From the NCBI RefSeq assembly GCF_011694815.1, contig NZ_CP050177.1, forward strand, positions 1,240,001 through 1,304,000: a DNA stretch of 64,000 bases. Reading direction: 5' to 3'. This DNA is from Streptomyces liangshanensis (GTDB lineage: Bacteria; Actinomycetota; Actinomycetes; Streptomycetales; Streptomycetaceae). Under the pieces are notes generated by a model. The model was not told where the DNA came from, searched no databases, and saw only the letters and a program-made list of their open reading frames with translations. A program made the translations under genes and the position numbers. The stretch's first letter is position 1; every line of letters begins with the position of its first letter. Below, piece by piece: positions 1 through 7,533 of this stretch.

Positions 1-1
1 G

Positions 2-625
2 GCGTGCGCGCGTGCCGGGGTGACGACCGGCGAGTGGTCGGAGGCGCTGCGGGGCGTGTTCGGCGAGTTCCGCGCCCCGACCGGGGTGGGCGGCGCGCCG
101 GTCGCGGGGGGCGCCGAGGAGGGCACCCCGCTGGCCGCCGTGCGCGCCAAGGTGTCCCGTACGGCCGCGGAACTGGGCTCGGGGCGGCTGCGGCTGCTGG
201 TGGGCAAGCCGGGCCTGGACGGCCACTCCAACGGCGCCGAGCAGATCGCCGTACGCGCGCGGGACGCCGGCTTCGAGGTGGTCTACCAGGGCATCCGGCT
301 GACCCCCGAGCAGATCGTGGACGCCGCGCTCGCCGAGGACGTGCACTGCGTGGGGCTGTCGATCCTGTCCGGCTCGCACGCGGCGCTGGTGCCCGACGTG
401 CTCGTACGGCTGCGCGAGGCGGGCGCCGGGGACATCCCCGTCGTCGTCGGCGGGATCATCCCGGGCGCCGACGCGGCCGCGCTGAGGGCGGCCGGGGTGG
501 CCGCCGTCTTCACCCCGAAGGACTTCGGGATCACCCGGATCATCGGCCGTATCGTCGACGAGATCCGCACGGCGAACAAGCTCGACCCGCTCGACCCGTC
601 CGACCCCTTGGAGGTCTCCGCATGA
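2..625 (+). CDS. ecm: B12-dependent acyl-CoA mutase, C-terminal part (ethylmalonyl-CoA mutase, partial)
   Basis: The 5' end lies outside the window; about 207 codons of the 3' end are present. They hold a cobalamin-binding domain with the DxHxxG signature (GLDGHSNGAEQ), whose His is the lower axial cobalt ligand, followed by the SxL/GG elements LSILSGSHAAL and VVVGGIIPGAD. This domain is shared by methylmalonyl-CoA and ethylmalonyl-CoA mutases, so the sequence alone does not separate them. The next three genes are the mcl, mch and mcd steps of the ethylmalonyl-CoA pathway, which makes ethylmalonyl-CoA mutase (MeaA type) the better call. The mutase converts ethylmalonyl-CoA to methylsuccinyl-CoA in the cytosol. 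Its stop overlaps the next start as ATGA, implying translational coupling. Confidence 0.82.
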   Translation, partial: ACARAGVTTGEWSEALRGVFGEFRAPTGVGGAPVAGGAEEGTPLAAVRAKVSRTAAELGSGRLRLLVGKPGLDGHSNGAEQIAVRARDAGFEVVYQGIRLTPEQIVDAALAEDVHCVGLSILSGSHAALVPDVLVRLREAGAGDIPVVVGGIIPGADAAALRAAGVAAVFTPKDFGITRIIGRIVDEIRTANKLDPLDPSDPLEVSA

Positions 626-1611
626 CAGCCCCAGCGATCCCCCCGACCGAGGTCCCCGTGAACCGGCTGCGCCCGCGCCGCTCGTGCCTCGCCGTACCGG
701 GCTCGAACCCGCGGTTCCTGGAGAAGGCCCAGGGGCTGCCCGCCGACCAGGTCTTCCTGGACCTGGAGGACGCGTGCGCGCCGCTCGCCAAGGAGGGCGC
801 CCGGCACACCATCGTCGACGCGCTCAACAAGGGCGACTGGACGGGCAAGATCCGGGTGGTCCGGGTCAACGACTGGACGACGCACTGGACGTACCGCGAC
901 GTCGTCACGGTCGTCGAGGGCGCGGGCCACAACCTCGACTGCCTGATGCTGCCGAAGGTCCAGGACGCGCAGCAGATCGTCGCCCTCGACCTGCTGCTCA
1001 CCCAGATCGAGAAGACGATGGGCTTCGAGGTCGGGAGGATCGGCATCGAGGCACAGATCGAGAACGCCAAGGGCCTGGTGAACGTGGACGCGATCGCCGC
1101 GGCCTCGCCCCGCCTGGAGACCATCGTCTTCGGCCCGGCCGACTTCATGGCGTCGATCAGCATGAAGACGCTGGTGGTCGGGCAACAGCCGCCCGGCTAC
1201 GGCGCGGACGCGTACCACTACATCCTGATGCGCATCCTGATGGCGGCCCGTACCCACGATCTCCAGGCGATCGACGGACCGTACCTCCAGATCCGTGACG
1301 TGGACGCGTTCCGCGAGGTGGCGGGGCGCGCCGCCGCGCTCGGCTACGACGGCAAGTGGGTGCTGCACCCGGGCCAGATCGACGCGGCCAACGAGATCTT
1401 CTCGCCCGCGCAGGAGGACTTCGACCACGCCGAACTGATCCTGGACGCGTACGACTACTACACGTCGGAGGCGGGTGGCAAGAAGGGCTCCGCGATGCTC
1501 GGCGACGAGATGATCGACGAGGCGAGCCGCAAGATGGCCCTGGTGATCGCGGGCAAGGGGCGGGCGGCCGGGATGCGCCGTACCACCGCGTTCGAGATCC
1601 CGGAGGCGTGA
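622..1611 (+). CDS. mcl: HpcH/HpaI-family CoA ester lyase (malyl-CoA / beta-methylmalyl-CoA lyase)
   Basis: The 329-residue protein belongs to the citrate-lyase-beta-like aldolase family. Visible family elements are RSCLAVPGSNPRFLEKA at residues 20-36, LDLEDACAP near 47-54, the substrate-phosphate Arg in VVRVND near 81, and the Mg-binding pair Glu147 (IEAQIEN) and Asp174 (FGPADF). In the ethylmalonyl-CoA pathway this enzyme cleaves beta-methylmalyl-CoA to glyoxylate and propionyl-CoA or condenses glyoxylate with acetyl-CoA. The ATG at 622 is chosen because it overlaps the upstream stop (ATGA) and because the family motif starts about 20 residues later. An open frame continues upstream but is a shadow of the mutase gene. 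It is followed three bases later by mch. Confidence 0.88.
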   Translation: MTAPAIPPTEVPVNRLRPRRSCLAVPGSNPRFLEKAQGLPADQVFLDLEDACAPLAKEGARHTIVDALNKGDWTGKIRVVRVNDWTTHWTYRDVVTVVEGAGHNLDCLMLPKVQDAQQIVALDLLLTQIEKTMGFEVGRIGIEAQIENAKGLVNVDAIAAASPRLETIVFGPADFMASISMKTLVVGQQPPGYGADAYHYILMRILMAARTHDLQAIDGPYLQIRDVDAFREVAGRAAALGYDGKWVLHPGQIDAANEIFSPAQEDFDHAELILDAYDYYTSEAGGKKGSAMLGDEMIDEASRKMALVIAGKGRAAGMRRTTAFEIPEA

Positions 1612-1614
1612 ACG

Positions 1615-2121
1615 ATGCGGTTCGGACGCACCTTTGAGGAGTTCGAGGTCGGCGCCGTCTACAAGCACTGGCCGGGCAAGACGGTCACCGAGTACGACGA
1701 CCATCTCTTCTGCCTGCTCACCATGAACCACCATCCGCTGCACCTGGACGCCAACTACGCCGGGAAGACCACGGACTTCGGGAAGAACGTCGTGGTGGGG
1801 AACTACGTCTACTCGCTGCTGCTGGGGATGTCGGTGCCCGACGTCTCGGGGAAGGCGATCGCCAACCTGGAGGTCGAGTCGCTGCGGCACGTGGCCCCGA
1901 CCTTCCACGGCGACACGCTGTACGGCGAGACGACGGTGCTGGCCACCACACCGTCCCGGTCGAAGAGCGACCGCGGGGTCGTGTACGTGGAGACGAAGGG
2001 GTACACGCAGGACGGCACGGTGGTGTGCGTGTTCCGCCGCAAGGTGATGGTGCCGACGAAGACCTACATCGACGAGCGCGGCGGCGAGCAGCCAGGCCGC
2101 CCGGAACCCCGGGAGACGTGA
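1615..2121 (+). CDS. mch: MaoC-type hotdog dehydratase, probable mesaconyl-CoA hydratase
   Basis: The 168-residue protein has the hotdog-fold MaoC layout. It begins FGRTFEEFEVG, typical of this subgroup, and has the active-site region TMNHHPLHLDANYAG near residues 38-52 and the central-helix region VVVGNYVYSLLLG. The proposed reaction is hydration of mesaconyl-C1-CoA to beta-methylmalyl-CoA, the step between the neighbouring dehydrogenase and lyase. It starts three bases after mcl and ends three bases before mcd, so all are surely one transcript. It is a single-hotdog protein; some Mch enzymes in other phyla are about twice this length. Assignment of the exact substrate rests on the operon. 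Confidence 0.82.
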   Translation: MRFGRTFEEFEVGAVYKHWPGKTVTEYDDHLFCLLTMNHHPLHLDANYAGKTTDFGKNVVVGNYVYSLLLGMSVPDVSGKAIANLEVESLRHVAPTFHGDTLYGETTVLATTPSRSKSDRGVVYVETKGYTQDGTVVCVFRRKVMVPTKTYIDERGGEQPGRPEPRET

Positions 2122-2124
2122 CCC

Positions 2125-3330
2125 ATGAGCAGACTCGCCCAGACGGCCGGGCTGACCGACGTCCAGCGGGAGATCCTGGCGACGGTCAGGGACTTCACCG
2201 ACAAGGAGATCCTGCCGGTCGCCACCGAGCTGGAGCACCGCGACGAGTACCCGACGCGGATCGTCGAGGGCCTCAAGGAGCTCGGCCTGTTCGGGCTGAT
2301 GATCCCCGAGGAGTACGGCGGCCTGGGTGAGTCCTTGCTCACGTACGCGCTGTGCGTGGAGGAGATCGCCCGGGGCTGGATGTCCGTGTCGGGCATCATC
2401 AACACCCACTTCATCGTGGCGTACCTGATCGAGCGGTACGGCACGGACGAGCAGAAGCAGGCCTTCCTGCCGAGGATGGCCGTCGGCGAGGTGCGCGGGG
2501 CGTTCTCGATGTCGGAGCCGGCGCTCGGCTCCGACGTGTCGGCCATCACGTCCAAGGGGGTCAGGGACGGCGACGAGTACGTCCTGAACGGCCAGAAGAT
2601 GTGGCTCACCAACGGGGGTACGTCCACACTCGTCGCGGTGTTGTGCCGCAGCGACGAGGGGCAGCCGGAAAGCACACCGCCCCACCGGTCGATGACCACG
2701 TTCCTGGTGGAGAAGGAGCCCGGTTTCGGTGTGGTGCGCCCGGGTCTCACCATCCCCGGGAAGATCGACAAGATGGGGTACAAGGGCGTCGACACCACCG
2801 AGCTCATCATGGACGGATTGCGCATTCCGGCCAATCGGGTCCTCGGCGGCACCACCGGCCGTGGGTTTTACCAAATGATGGACGGCGTGGAGATCGGCCG
2901 GGTGAACGTGGCCGCGCGGGGCTGTGGCGTGGCACAGCGCGCCTTCGAGCTGGGTGTGTCGTACGCCCAGCAGCGCCACACCTTCGGCAAGCCGATCGCC
3001 CAGCACCAGGCCATCCAGTTCAAGCTGGCCGAAATGGCCACCAAGGTCGAAGCGGCCCATGCGATGATGGTCAACGCGGCACGCAAAAAGGACTCCGGGG
3101 AACGAAACGACCTGGAGGCAGGGATGGCGAAGTACCTCGCGTCCGAGTACTGCAAGGAAGTCGTCGAGGACGCCTTCCGCATCCACGGCGGTTACGGCTT
3201 CTCCAAGGAGTACGAGATCGAGCGCCTGTACCGCGAGGCGCCGATGCTGCTGATCGGCGAAGGTACCGCCGAGATCCAGAAAATGATCATTGGGCGCCGA
3301 CTGCTGGAGGAGTATCAAATCCAGGGCTGA
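2125..3330 (+). CDS. mcd: Acyl-CoA dehydrogenase, probable methylsuccinyl-CoA dehydrogenase
   Basis: This is a standard-length (401 residue) FAD acyl-CoA dehydrogenase. It shows the N-terminal helical domain, the FAD-binding FSMSEPALGSD and WLTNGG segments of the middle beta domain, and the C-terminal signature QRHTFGKPI and IHGGYGFSKEYEIERLYR. The catalytic base is expected at Glu379 in LIGEGTAEIQ. In this operon it should oxidise methylsuccinyl-CoA to mesaconyl-C1-CoA, the step after the mutase. It is the last gene of the run; a 180-base gap follows before psd. A generic short-chain acyl-CoA dehydrogenase role cannot be excluded by sequence alone. Confidence 0.85.
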   Translation: MSRLAQTAGLTDVQREILATVRDFTDKEILPVATELEHRDEYPTRIVEGLKELGLFGLMIPEEYGGLGESLLTYALCVEEIARGWMSVSGIINTHFIVAYLIERYGTDEQKQAFLPRMAVGEVRGAFSMSEPALGSDVSAITSKGVRDGDEYVLNGQKMWLTNGGTSTLVAVLCRSDEGQPESTPPHRSMTTFLVEKEPGFGVVRPGLTIPGKIDKMGYKGVDTTELIMDGLRIPANRVLGGTTGRGFYQMMDGVEIGRVNVAARGCGVAQRAFELGVSYAQQRHTFGKPIAQHQAIQFKLAEMATKVEAAHAMMVNAARKKDSGERNDLEAGMAKYLASEYCKEVVEDAFRIHGGYGFSKEYEIERLYREAPMLLIGEGTAEIQKMIIGRRLLEEYQIQG

Positions 3331-3510
3331 TTGTCTCTTTTGAGTCGATTTTGCCGCGAAGAAGATCACACCGTGTTGTCCTCTGCCGCTGGCTTCAAGC
3401 CGCTCGACTCGACTGCTGGCTTGCTCAGTTGCTCCTCGCAACCGATACCATCGTTGTAAAGCCGCCGTCCCCCGTTGCCAGCGCGGCATCATCCGCTACG
3501 AAGGTCATCC
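3331..3510 (+). promoter_or_regulatory. Intergenic region mcd-psd, possible psd promoter
   Basis: This 180-base gap is less GC-rich than the flanking genes. It holds a possible sigma70-like pair, TTGCTC at 3421 and TACCAT at 3446, but the 19-base spacing is long and the match is weak. No clear hairpin terminator for the upstream operon was found. The region ends with GAAGGT about eight bases before the psd ATG, a plausible ribosome binding site. Confidence 0.3.
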
Positions 3511-4158
3511 ATGCCCCACAGCCAAACCTCTGCACCACGCGGCCGGGTCCGCCTCGCGCGCGGAGCATCGCCGTGGCTTCTGCCGACCGTCGCCACCGCC
3601 GCGATCAGCCTGGTCAGGGCGCGCCACTCGCGGCGCGCCGCCGTTCTCGCCGTACCCGCCACCGCTCTCGCGGCGGGCATGCTGTGGTTCTTCCGCGACC
3701 CCGAGCGGGAGATCACCCAGGCCCGGGTCATCTCGCCGGCCGACGGAGTGGTGCAGAGCATCATGCCGTGGAAGGACGGGCGCACCCGGGTCGCCATCTT
3801 CATGAGCCCGCTGAACGTGCATGTGAACCGCGCCCCCCTCGCGGGCACGGTGACGTCGGTGGAGCACATCCCGGGCGGGTTCGTCCCGGCGTTCAACAAG
3901 GAGAGCGAGAACAACGAGCGCGTTGTCTGGCACTTCGACACCGAGCTGGGCGACATCGAGATGGTGCAGATCGCGGGCGCGGTGGCCCGCCGCATCGTCC
4001 CGTACCTCCCCCAGGGCACCAAGGTGGAACAGGGCGAGCGCATCGGCCTCATCCGCTTCGGCTCGCGCGTCGACATCTACCTTCCGGAAGGTGTCGATGT
4101 CGCCGTCGAGGTCGGTCAGACCACGACCGCAGGGGTGACTCGAATTGACCGTGATTGA
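3511..4158 (+). CDS. psd: Phosphatidylserine decarboxylase proenzyme, short type
   Basis: The enzyme converts phosphatidylserine to phosphatidylethanolamine at the membrane, using a pyruvoyl group made by self-cleavage. The 215-residue protein is of the short archaeal/actinobacterial type. A hydrophobic N-terminal stretch (near residues 20-60) precedes WFFRDPER, followed by SPADG, FMSPLNVHVNR and the cleavage motif FGSR, with the Ser that becomes pyruvoyl near residue 185. The ATG at 3511 is preferred over an in-frame ATG at 3475 because of the GAAGGT upstream and because the earlier start adds residues unlike the family. It overlaps pssA, which supplies its substrate. Confidence 0.93.
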   Translation: MPHSQTSAPRGRVRLARGASPWLLPTVATAAISLVRARHSRRAAVLAVPATALAAGMLWFFRDPEREITQARVISPADGVVQSIMPWKDGRTRVAIFMSPLNVHVNRAPLAGTVTSVEHIPGGFVPAFNKESENNERVVWHFDTELGDIEMVQIAGAVARRIVPYLPQGTKVEQGERIGLIRFGSRVDIYLPEGVDVAVEVGQTTTAGVTRIDRD

Positions 4159-4999
4159 TCCCGAGACGCAGGCCGGCTGGGTCGCCGAGGCCCAGGCGGA
4201 GGACGACGCGGAGGACATGCCGCTGTCGATGAGACTGTCGATAGCGGACACCCTCACCCTCGGTAACGCCACGTGCGGTTTCATGGCGGTGTACTTCACG
4301 ACCACCGGCATCCTGATCCCGCACCTCACGGGCAGCGACGAGAGCGGCATGGCGCGGCACTCCGCCGCCACGGCCGTGATCCTCATGCTCTGCGCGGCGA
4401 TCTTCGACCTGTTCGACGGGCTGGTGGCGCGCAAGCTCCGCAGCTCGCCGATGGGCGCGGAGCTGGACAACCTCTCCGACCTGATCAGCTTCGGCCTCGC
4501 GCCGGCGTACTTCGTTCTCGTGTACGGCATGGTCGCGGACGACGCCCACCAGCGCGTCTCGGCCCTGGCGGCGATCGTGGTGCTGCTCGCGGTGGTGCTC
4601 AGGCTGGCCAGATTCTCCTGTGTGACGATCAGGGACGGCATGTTCCAGGGCATGCCGAGCCCGTTCGGCGCGCTGACGGTCATCTCGATCGTGCTGCTGG
4701 AGCTCCCCTTCGTCCCGACGCTCCTCGCGATCATCGGGGTGGCATGGCTGATGGTGAGCCGGGTCGAGTACCCGAAGCCGCGGGGCGTGCTCGCGGTGGC
4801 GATGCTCAGCTGGATCGTGGTCTCGATGGGGCTGCTGGCGGCCTGGGCGTTCGACGCGCCAGGGGGTCAGCTGCTGCTCCAGACGGGGTGCGCGCTCCAG
4901 GTGGTGACGGGCGCGGTCATTCCGCTCTTCGCCACGGCGCGGCGCGTGAACACGTTCCGTGACAACCGGCGTGAGGCGCGGGCGGCTCAGCTGCCTTAG
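4145..4999 (+). CDS. pssA: CDP-diacylglycerol--serine O-phosphatidyltransferase
   Basis: This membrane enzyme makes phosphatidylserine from CDP-diacylglycerol and serine. The 284-residue protein has an acidic, soluble N-terminus, LSIADTLTLGNATCGF, and about six to eight hydrophobic segments. The CDP-alcohol phosphotransferase motif is at DLFDGLVARKLRSSPMGAEL followed by DNLSD. Between AR and the conserved Gly there are seven residues, one fewer than the usual eight. The start is either TTG at 4145, with AGGGGTG upstream, or GTG at 4151; both overlap the psd stop, so the two genes are translationally coupled. Together they make the psd-pssA phosphatidylethanolamine module. Confidence 0.92.
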   Translation: MTVIDPETQAGWVAEAQAEDDAEDMPLSMRLSIADTLTLGNATCGFMAVYFTTTGILIPHLTGSDESGMARHSAATAVILMLCAAIFDLFDGLVARKLRSSPMGAELDNLSDLISFGLAPAYFVLVYGMVADDAHQRVSALAAIVVLLAVVLRLARFSCVTIRDGMFQGMPSPFGALTVISIVLLELPFVPTLLAIIGVAWLMVSRVEYPKPRGVLAVAMLSWIVVSMGLLAAWAFDAPGGQLLLQTGCALQVVTGAVIPLFATARRVNTFRDNRREARAAQLP

Positions 5000-5025
5000 C
5001 GGTACGTGGTCGGACACCGGTCCGG

Positions 5026-5067
5026 CACGAAGGGGCCCGGGTGCTTTCGCACCCGGGCCCCTTCGTG
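5026..5067 (+). terminator. Strong hairpin terminator after pssA
   Basis: A perfect 19-bp inverted repeat with arms at 5026-5044 and 5049-5067 and a TTTC loop sits 27 bases after the pssA stop. There is no T-tract, as is common for terminators in Streptomyces. Confidence 0.9.
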
Positions 5068-5111
5068 TGCGTGGCCTTCCACGCCTCCGCGGGCTCTGGA
5101 ATGATCAGCGG

Positions 5112-7376
5112 ATGGTAGGGGGATCGATACATCAGCTGTTCGAGGACCAGGTCCGCCGGGCGCCCGGGCACACGGCGGTGATCGCCGGGCCGGTCCGGCT
5201 CACCTACGCGGAGCTGGACTCCGCGGCCGCCCGGCTGGCGGCCCGGCTGGCGGCCCGTCTCGCGGCGGCCGGGGGGCTTCCGCCGCCGGGGGCGACCCTG
5301 GCCGTCATCACCGACCGGCTGCCCGACGCGCTGGTGGCGATGCTGGCGGTGCTCAAGGCGGGGTACGCGTACACCGTGATCGCGCCCGGTACCCCGCGCC
5401 GGGAGATCGCGCGGCGGCTGGGGGTCGTGCGGGCCGGGGCGGTCCTCACGCACCGGGAGCTGCTGGCGGCGACGGACGACGGCGAGGGGCGGCCCACGGT
5501 TCTCCTTGACGGGGAGGAGAACGACGGGGTCGGCGCGGGCAGCGTCGGGGGCGGGGCTGTGGCGGGCGGTGCGGGTGACGCGGCGACCGTGCTTTTCACG
5601 GCCGGGACCACCGGGGAGGCGAAGGCGGTCACGTGCGGGCACGGCCTGCTGCGCGCCGCGCAGGGCGCGTGGGCCGGGGTGTACGGGCTCACGCGGGAGG
5701 ACCGGCTGCTGACCTTCGCGCGGCCGGAGACGACGGAGTTCACCGGCGCGTGGATACGGGCACTGTGCTCGGGCGCGGCGCTGGTGCTGGGGGTGGGCGC
5801 GGGGGCGCGCGCGGGCTCGGGTGCGGGCGTGGCCGCAGGGGCGGGCGCGGAGGCGGCTGCTCGGGCCGGCGAGGTGGCGGGAGCCGAGCGGGCCGACGGC
5901 GGGCGGGCGTCCGCCGGGTCCGCTGGCGCCGGGCAGGCCGACGCCGGCCGGGTCGGCGCCGGATCCGCCGGCGGCGGGGCGGTCGGCGGCGGGCGGGCCT
6001 CCGCCGGGTCCGCTGACGCCGGGTCGGCCGACGCCGGGCGGGTCGGCGCCGGATCCGCCTCCGCCGGGGCGGTTGGTGGCGGGTCGGTTGGCGGCGGGTC
6101 GGTCGGCGCCGGATCCGCCGGTGGCGGGGCGGTCGGTGGCGGGGCGGCGGGCGTCGGGGCGGTTGGTGGTGGGGTGGCTGGGGTTGTCGAGGGTGTCAGC
6201 GTTGCTGAGGTTGGTCCTGTGGGGGCCGCGTGGCTGGTGGCGGGTGGGGCGCGCAGCCTGCGGTTGGTGCTCGTCGGTGGTGAGCCGCTGCCCCTCGGCG
6301 AGCAGCTGCGGCTCCAGGGGCTCCTTCCGGTGCCGGGCGCCCGGGTGCTCGCGGTGTACGGGACCGCCGAGGTGGCCGGGTGCGGCACGTGGTTCGAGCC
6401 CGCGCAGCTGACCGGCCCGGTGGCCGACCCGGAGCGGGTGGCGTACCTCGGGGTGCCGTACCCGGGCGGGACGGCGGAGGTGCGCAAGGGCGAGATCGTG
6501 CTGACGCCGCCGGGCGGCGGGGACGCCGTCGCGACGGGGGACGCGGGGCGGCGGGAGGCGGGCGGGCCGCTGGAGTTCCGGGGGCGGCTGGCCGACCGCG
6601 TCACGATCGCGGGCCGGACGGTCGACACCTACCGGGTCGAGGCCGCGCTCACCGGTCACCCGGAGGTCGCGGCGGCCGTCGTCACGGGCGAGCGGGGCCG
6701 TACCGGACAGCGGCTCGTCGCCTTTGTCGTCCCGGCCGGGGACACCACCCCGACGGTCGCGTCCGTGAAGGCCCGGCTGTCGGGCCTCGTCCCGGCCGGC
6801 GACGTGCCCGACCTGGTGGTCCGGCTGCGGACGCTGCCCAGGAACGCGGCGGGGAAGGTCGACCGGGGCGCCCTGCCCCTGCCCCTGCCGGCCGGCGCCT
6901 CCCGGGCCGTCGGCAAGGGCGGGGACGGCGGGGAGCGGGTGCCGGGGCACCTCGTCGCGGGCGGCGTCGTGGGGGTGGTCGCCTGCTTCCTCACGTTCGC
7001 GTTGACCGACGTCTTCTGGCCGGGCGCCACGGACAGGACGGGGATCCCCGGGCCGTGGAGCGGGCTCTTCGGGCTGCTGTACGTCATCGAGGGCGTGGCG
7101 TTCGGCGTGGGCGCCGGGTTCCTGGTGGCCGGGCGGCGCGGGATGGTGCGGCGGGGCGGTCCCGGGGCGCTGACCACCTGGGCGCACCTGGCGGTCGTCT
7201 GGCTCCTGGTGGCGTGGTGGCCGCAGGACAACTTCTACCGGCTGGCCGCCAAACGCGACTGGGAGCGTCAGGCGGCGCTCGTGTACGCCTTCAACGTGCC
7301 GCTGATGCTGGCGGCGGCGCTCGTCGCGTTGTGGGCGGTGCGGCGGGCGCCGGGGGCCAGGGCCATGGAGAAGTAG
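5112..7376 (+). CDS. Adenylation-domain (AMP-binding) protein with internal pentapeptide repeats and C-terminal membrane domain
   Basis: The 754-residue protein begins like a peptide-synthetase adenylation domain: IHQLFEDQVRRAPGHTAV, then LTYAELD. Core motifs are recognisable: LFTAGTTGEAKAV (A3) near residue 160, FARPETTEFTGAW (A4) near 200, LAVYGTAEVAG (A5) near 415, ATGDAG (A7), GRLADRVTIAGRTVDTY (A8) near 492 and NAAGKVDR with the catalytic Lys (A10) near 580. Residues 261-360 are 20 tandem pentapeptides placed between A4 and A5, where the substrate pocket is normally built. Residues about 613-746 contain four predicted membrane helices. No carrier (PCP) or condensation domain follows. It is a lone gene after a strong terminator. 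It presumably adenylates a carboxylic or amino acid at the membrane, but the pocket is altered, so activity is uncertain. The start ATG at 5112 lacks a good ribosome binding site. Confidence 0.8.
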   Translation: MVGGSIHQLFEDQVRRAPGHTAVIAGPVRLTYAELDSAAARLAARLAARLAAAGGLPPPGATLAVITDRLPDALVAMLAVLKAGYAYTVIAPGTPRREIARRLGVVRAGAVLTHRELLAATDDGEGRPTVLLDGEENDGVGAGSVGGGAVAGGAGDAATVLFTAGTTGEAKAVTCGHGLLRAAQGAWAGVYGLTREDRLLTFARPETTEFTGAWIRALCSGAALVLGVGAGARAGSGAGVAAGAGAEAAARAGEVAGAERADGGRASAGSAGAGQADAGRVGAGSAGGGAVGGGRASAGSADAGSADAGRVGAGSASAGAVGGGSVGGGSVGAGSAGGGAVGGGAAGVGAVGGGVAGVVEGVSVAEVGPVGAAWLVAGGARSLRLVLVGGEPLPLGEQLRLQGLLPVPGARVLAVYGTAEVAGCGTWFEPAQLTGPVADPERVAYLGVPYPGGTAEVRKGEIVLTPPGGGDAVATGDAGRREAGGPLEFRGRLADRVTIAGRTVDTYRVEAALTGHPEVAAAVVTGERGRTGQRLVAFVVPAGDTTPTVASVKARLSGLVPAGDVPDLVVRLRTLPRNAAGKVDRGALPLPLPAGASRAVGKGGDGGERVPGHLVAGGVVGVVACFLTFALTDVFWPGATDRTGIPGPWSGLFGLLYVIEGVAFGVGAGFLVAGRRGMVRRGGPGALTTWAHLAVVWLLVAWWPQDNFYRLAAKRDWERQAALVYAFNVPLMLAAALVALWAVRRAPGARAMEK
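5892..6191 (+). repeat. Twenty tandem 15-bp units encoding pentapeptides
   Basis: The 300 bases read as 20 units of the form [A/V]-x-[A/G]-G-x, such as VGAGS, ADAGR, ASAGS and VGGGS. A 19-base stretch is repeated exactly at 5951, 6041 and 6101, offsets of 90 and 60, multiples of 15. The strict five-residue phase shows amplification in the reading frame. Confidence 0.92.
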
Positions 7377-7533
7377 GGGCGGCGCGCACGCGGGCTCCGG
7401 CGGCCCGTCCCGGCGAGGAGTCGGCCCGGACGCCACTCGGGCGTGCGGCCCGTAGCGCGACGTGCCTGCCGGCCACCGCGCGGCGGTTCGACGCCACGCC
7501 CCGGAGCCGGGCGGGCCGTTCGGCCCCGGAGCC

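Noticed and set aside
5892..6191. Repeats of the adenylation gene as a CRISPR-like or mobile structure
   Set aside because: Units are 15 bases long without unique spacers and stay in the reading frame, so they are protein repeats.
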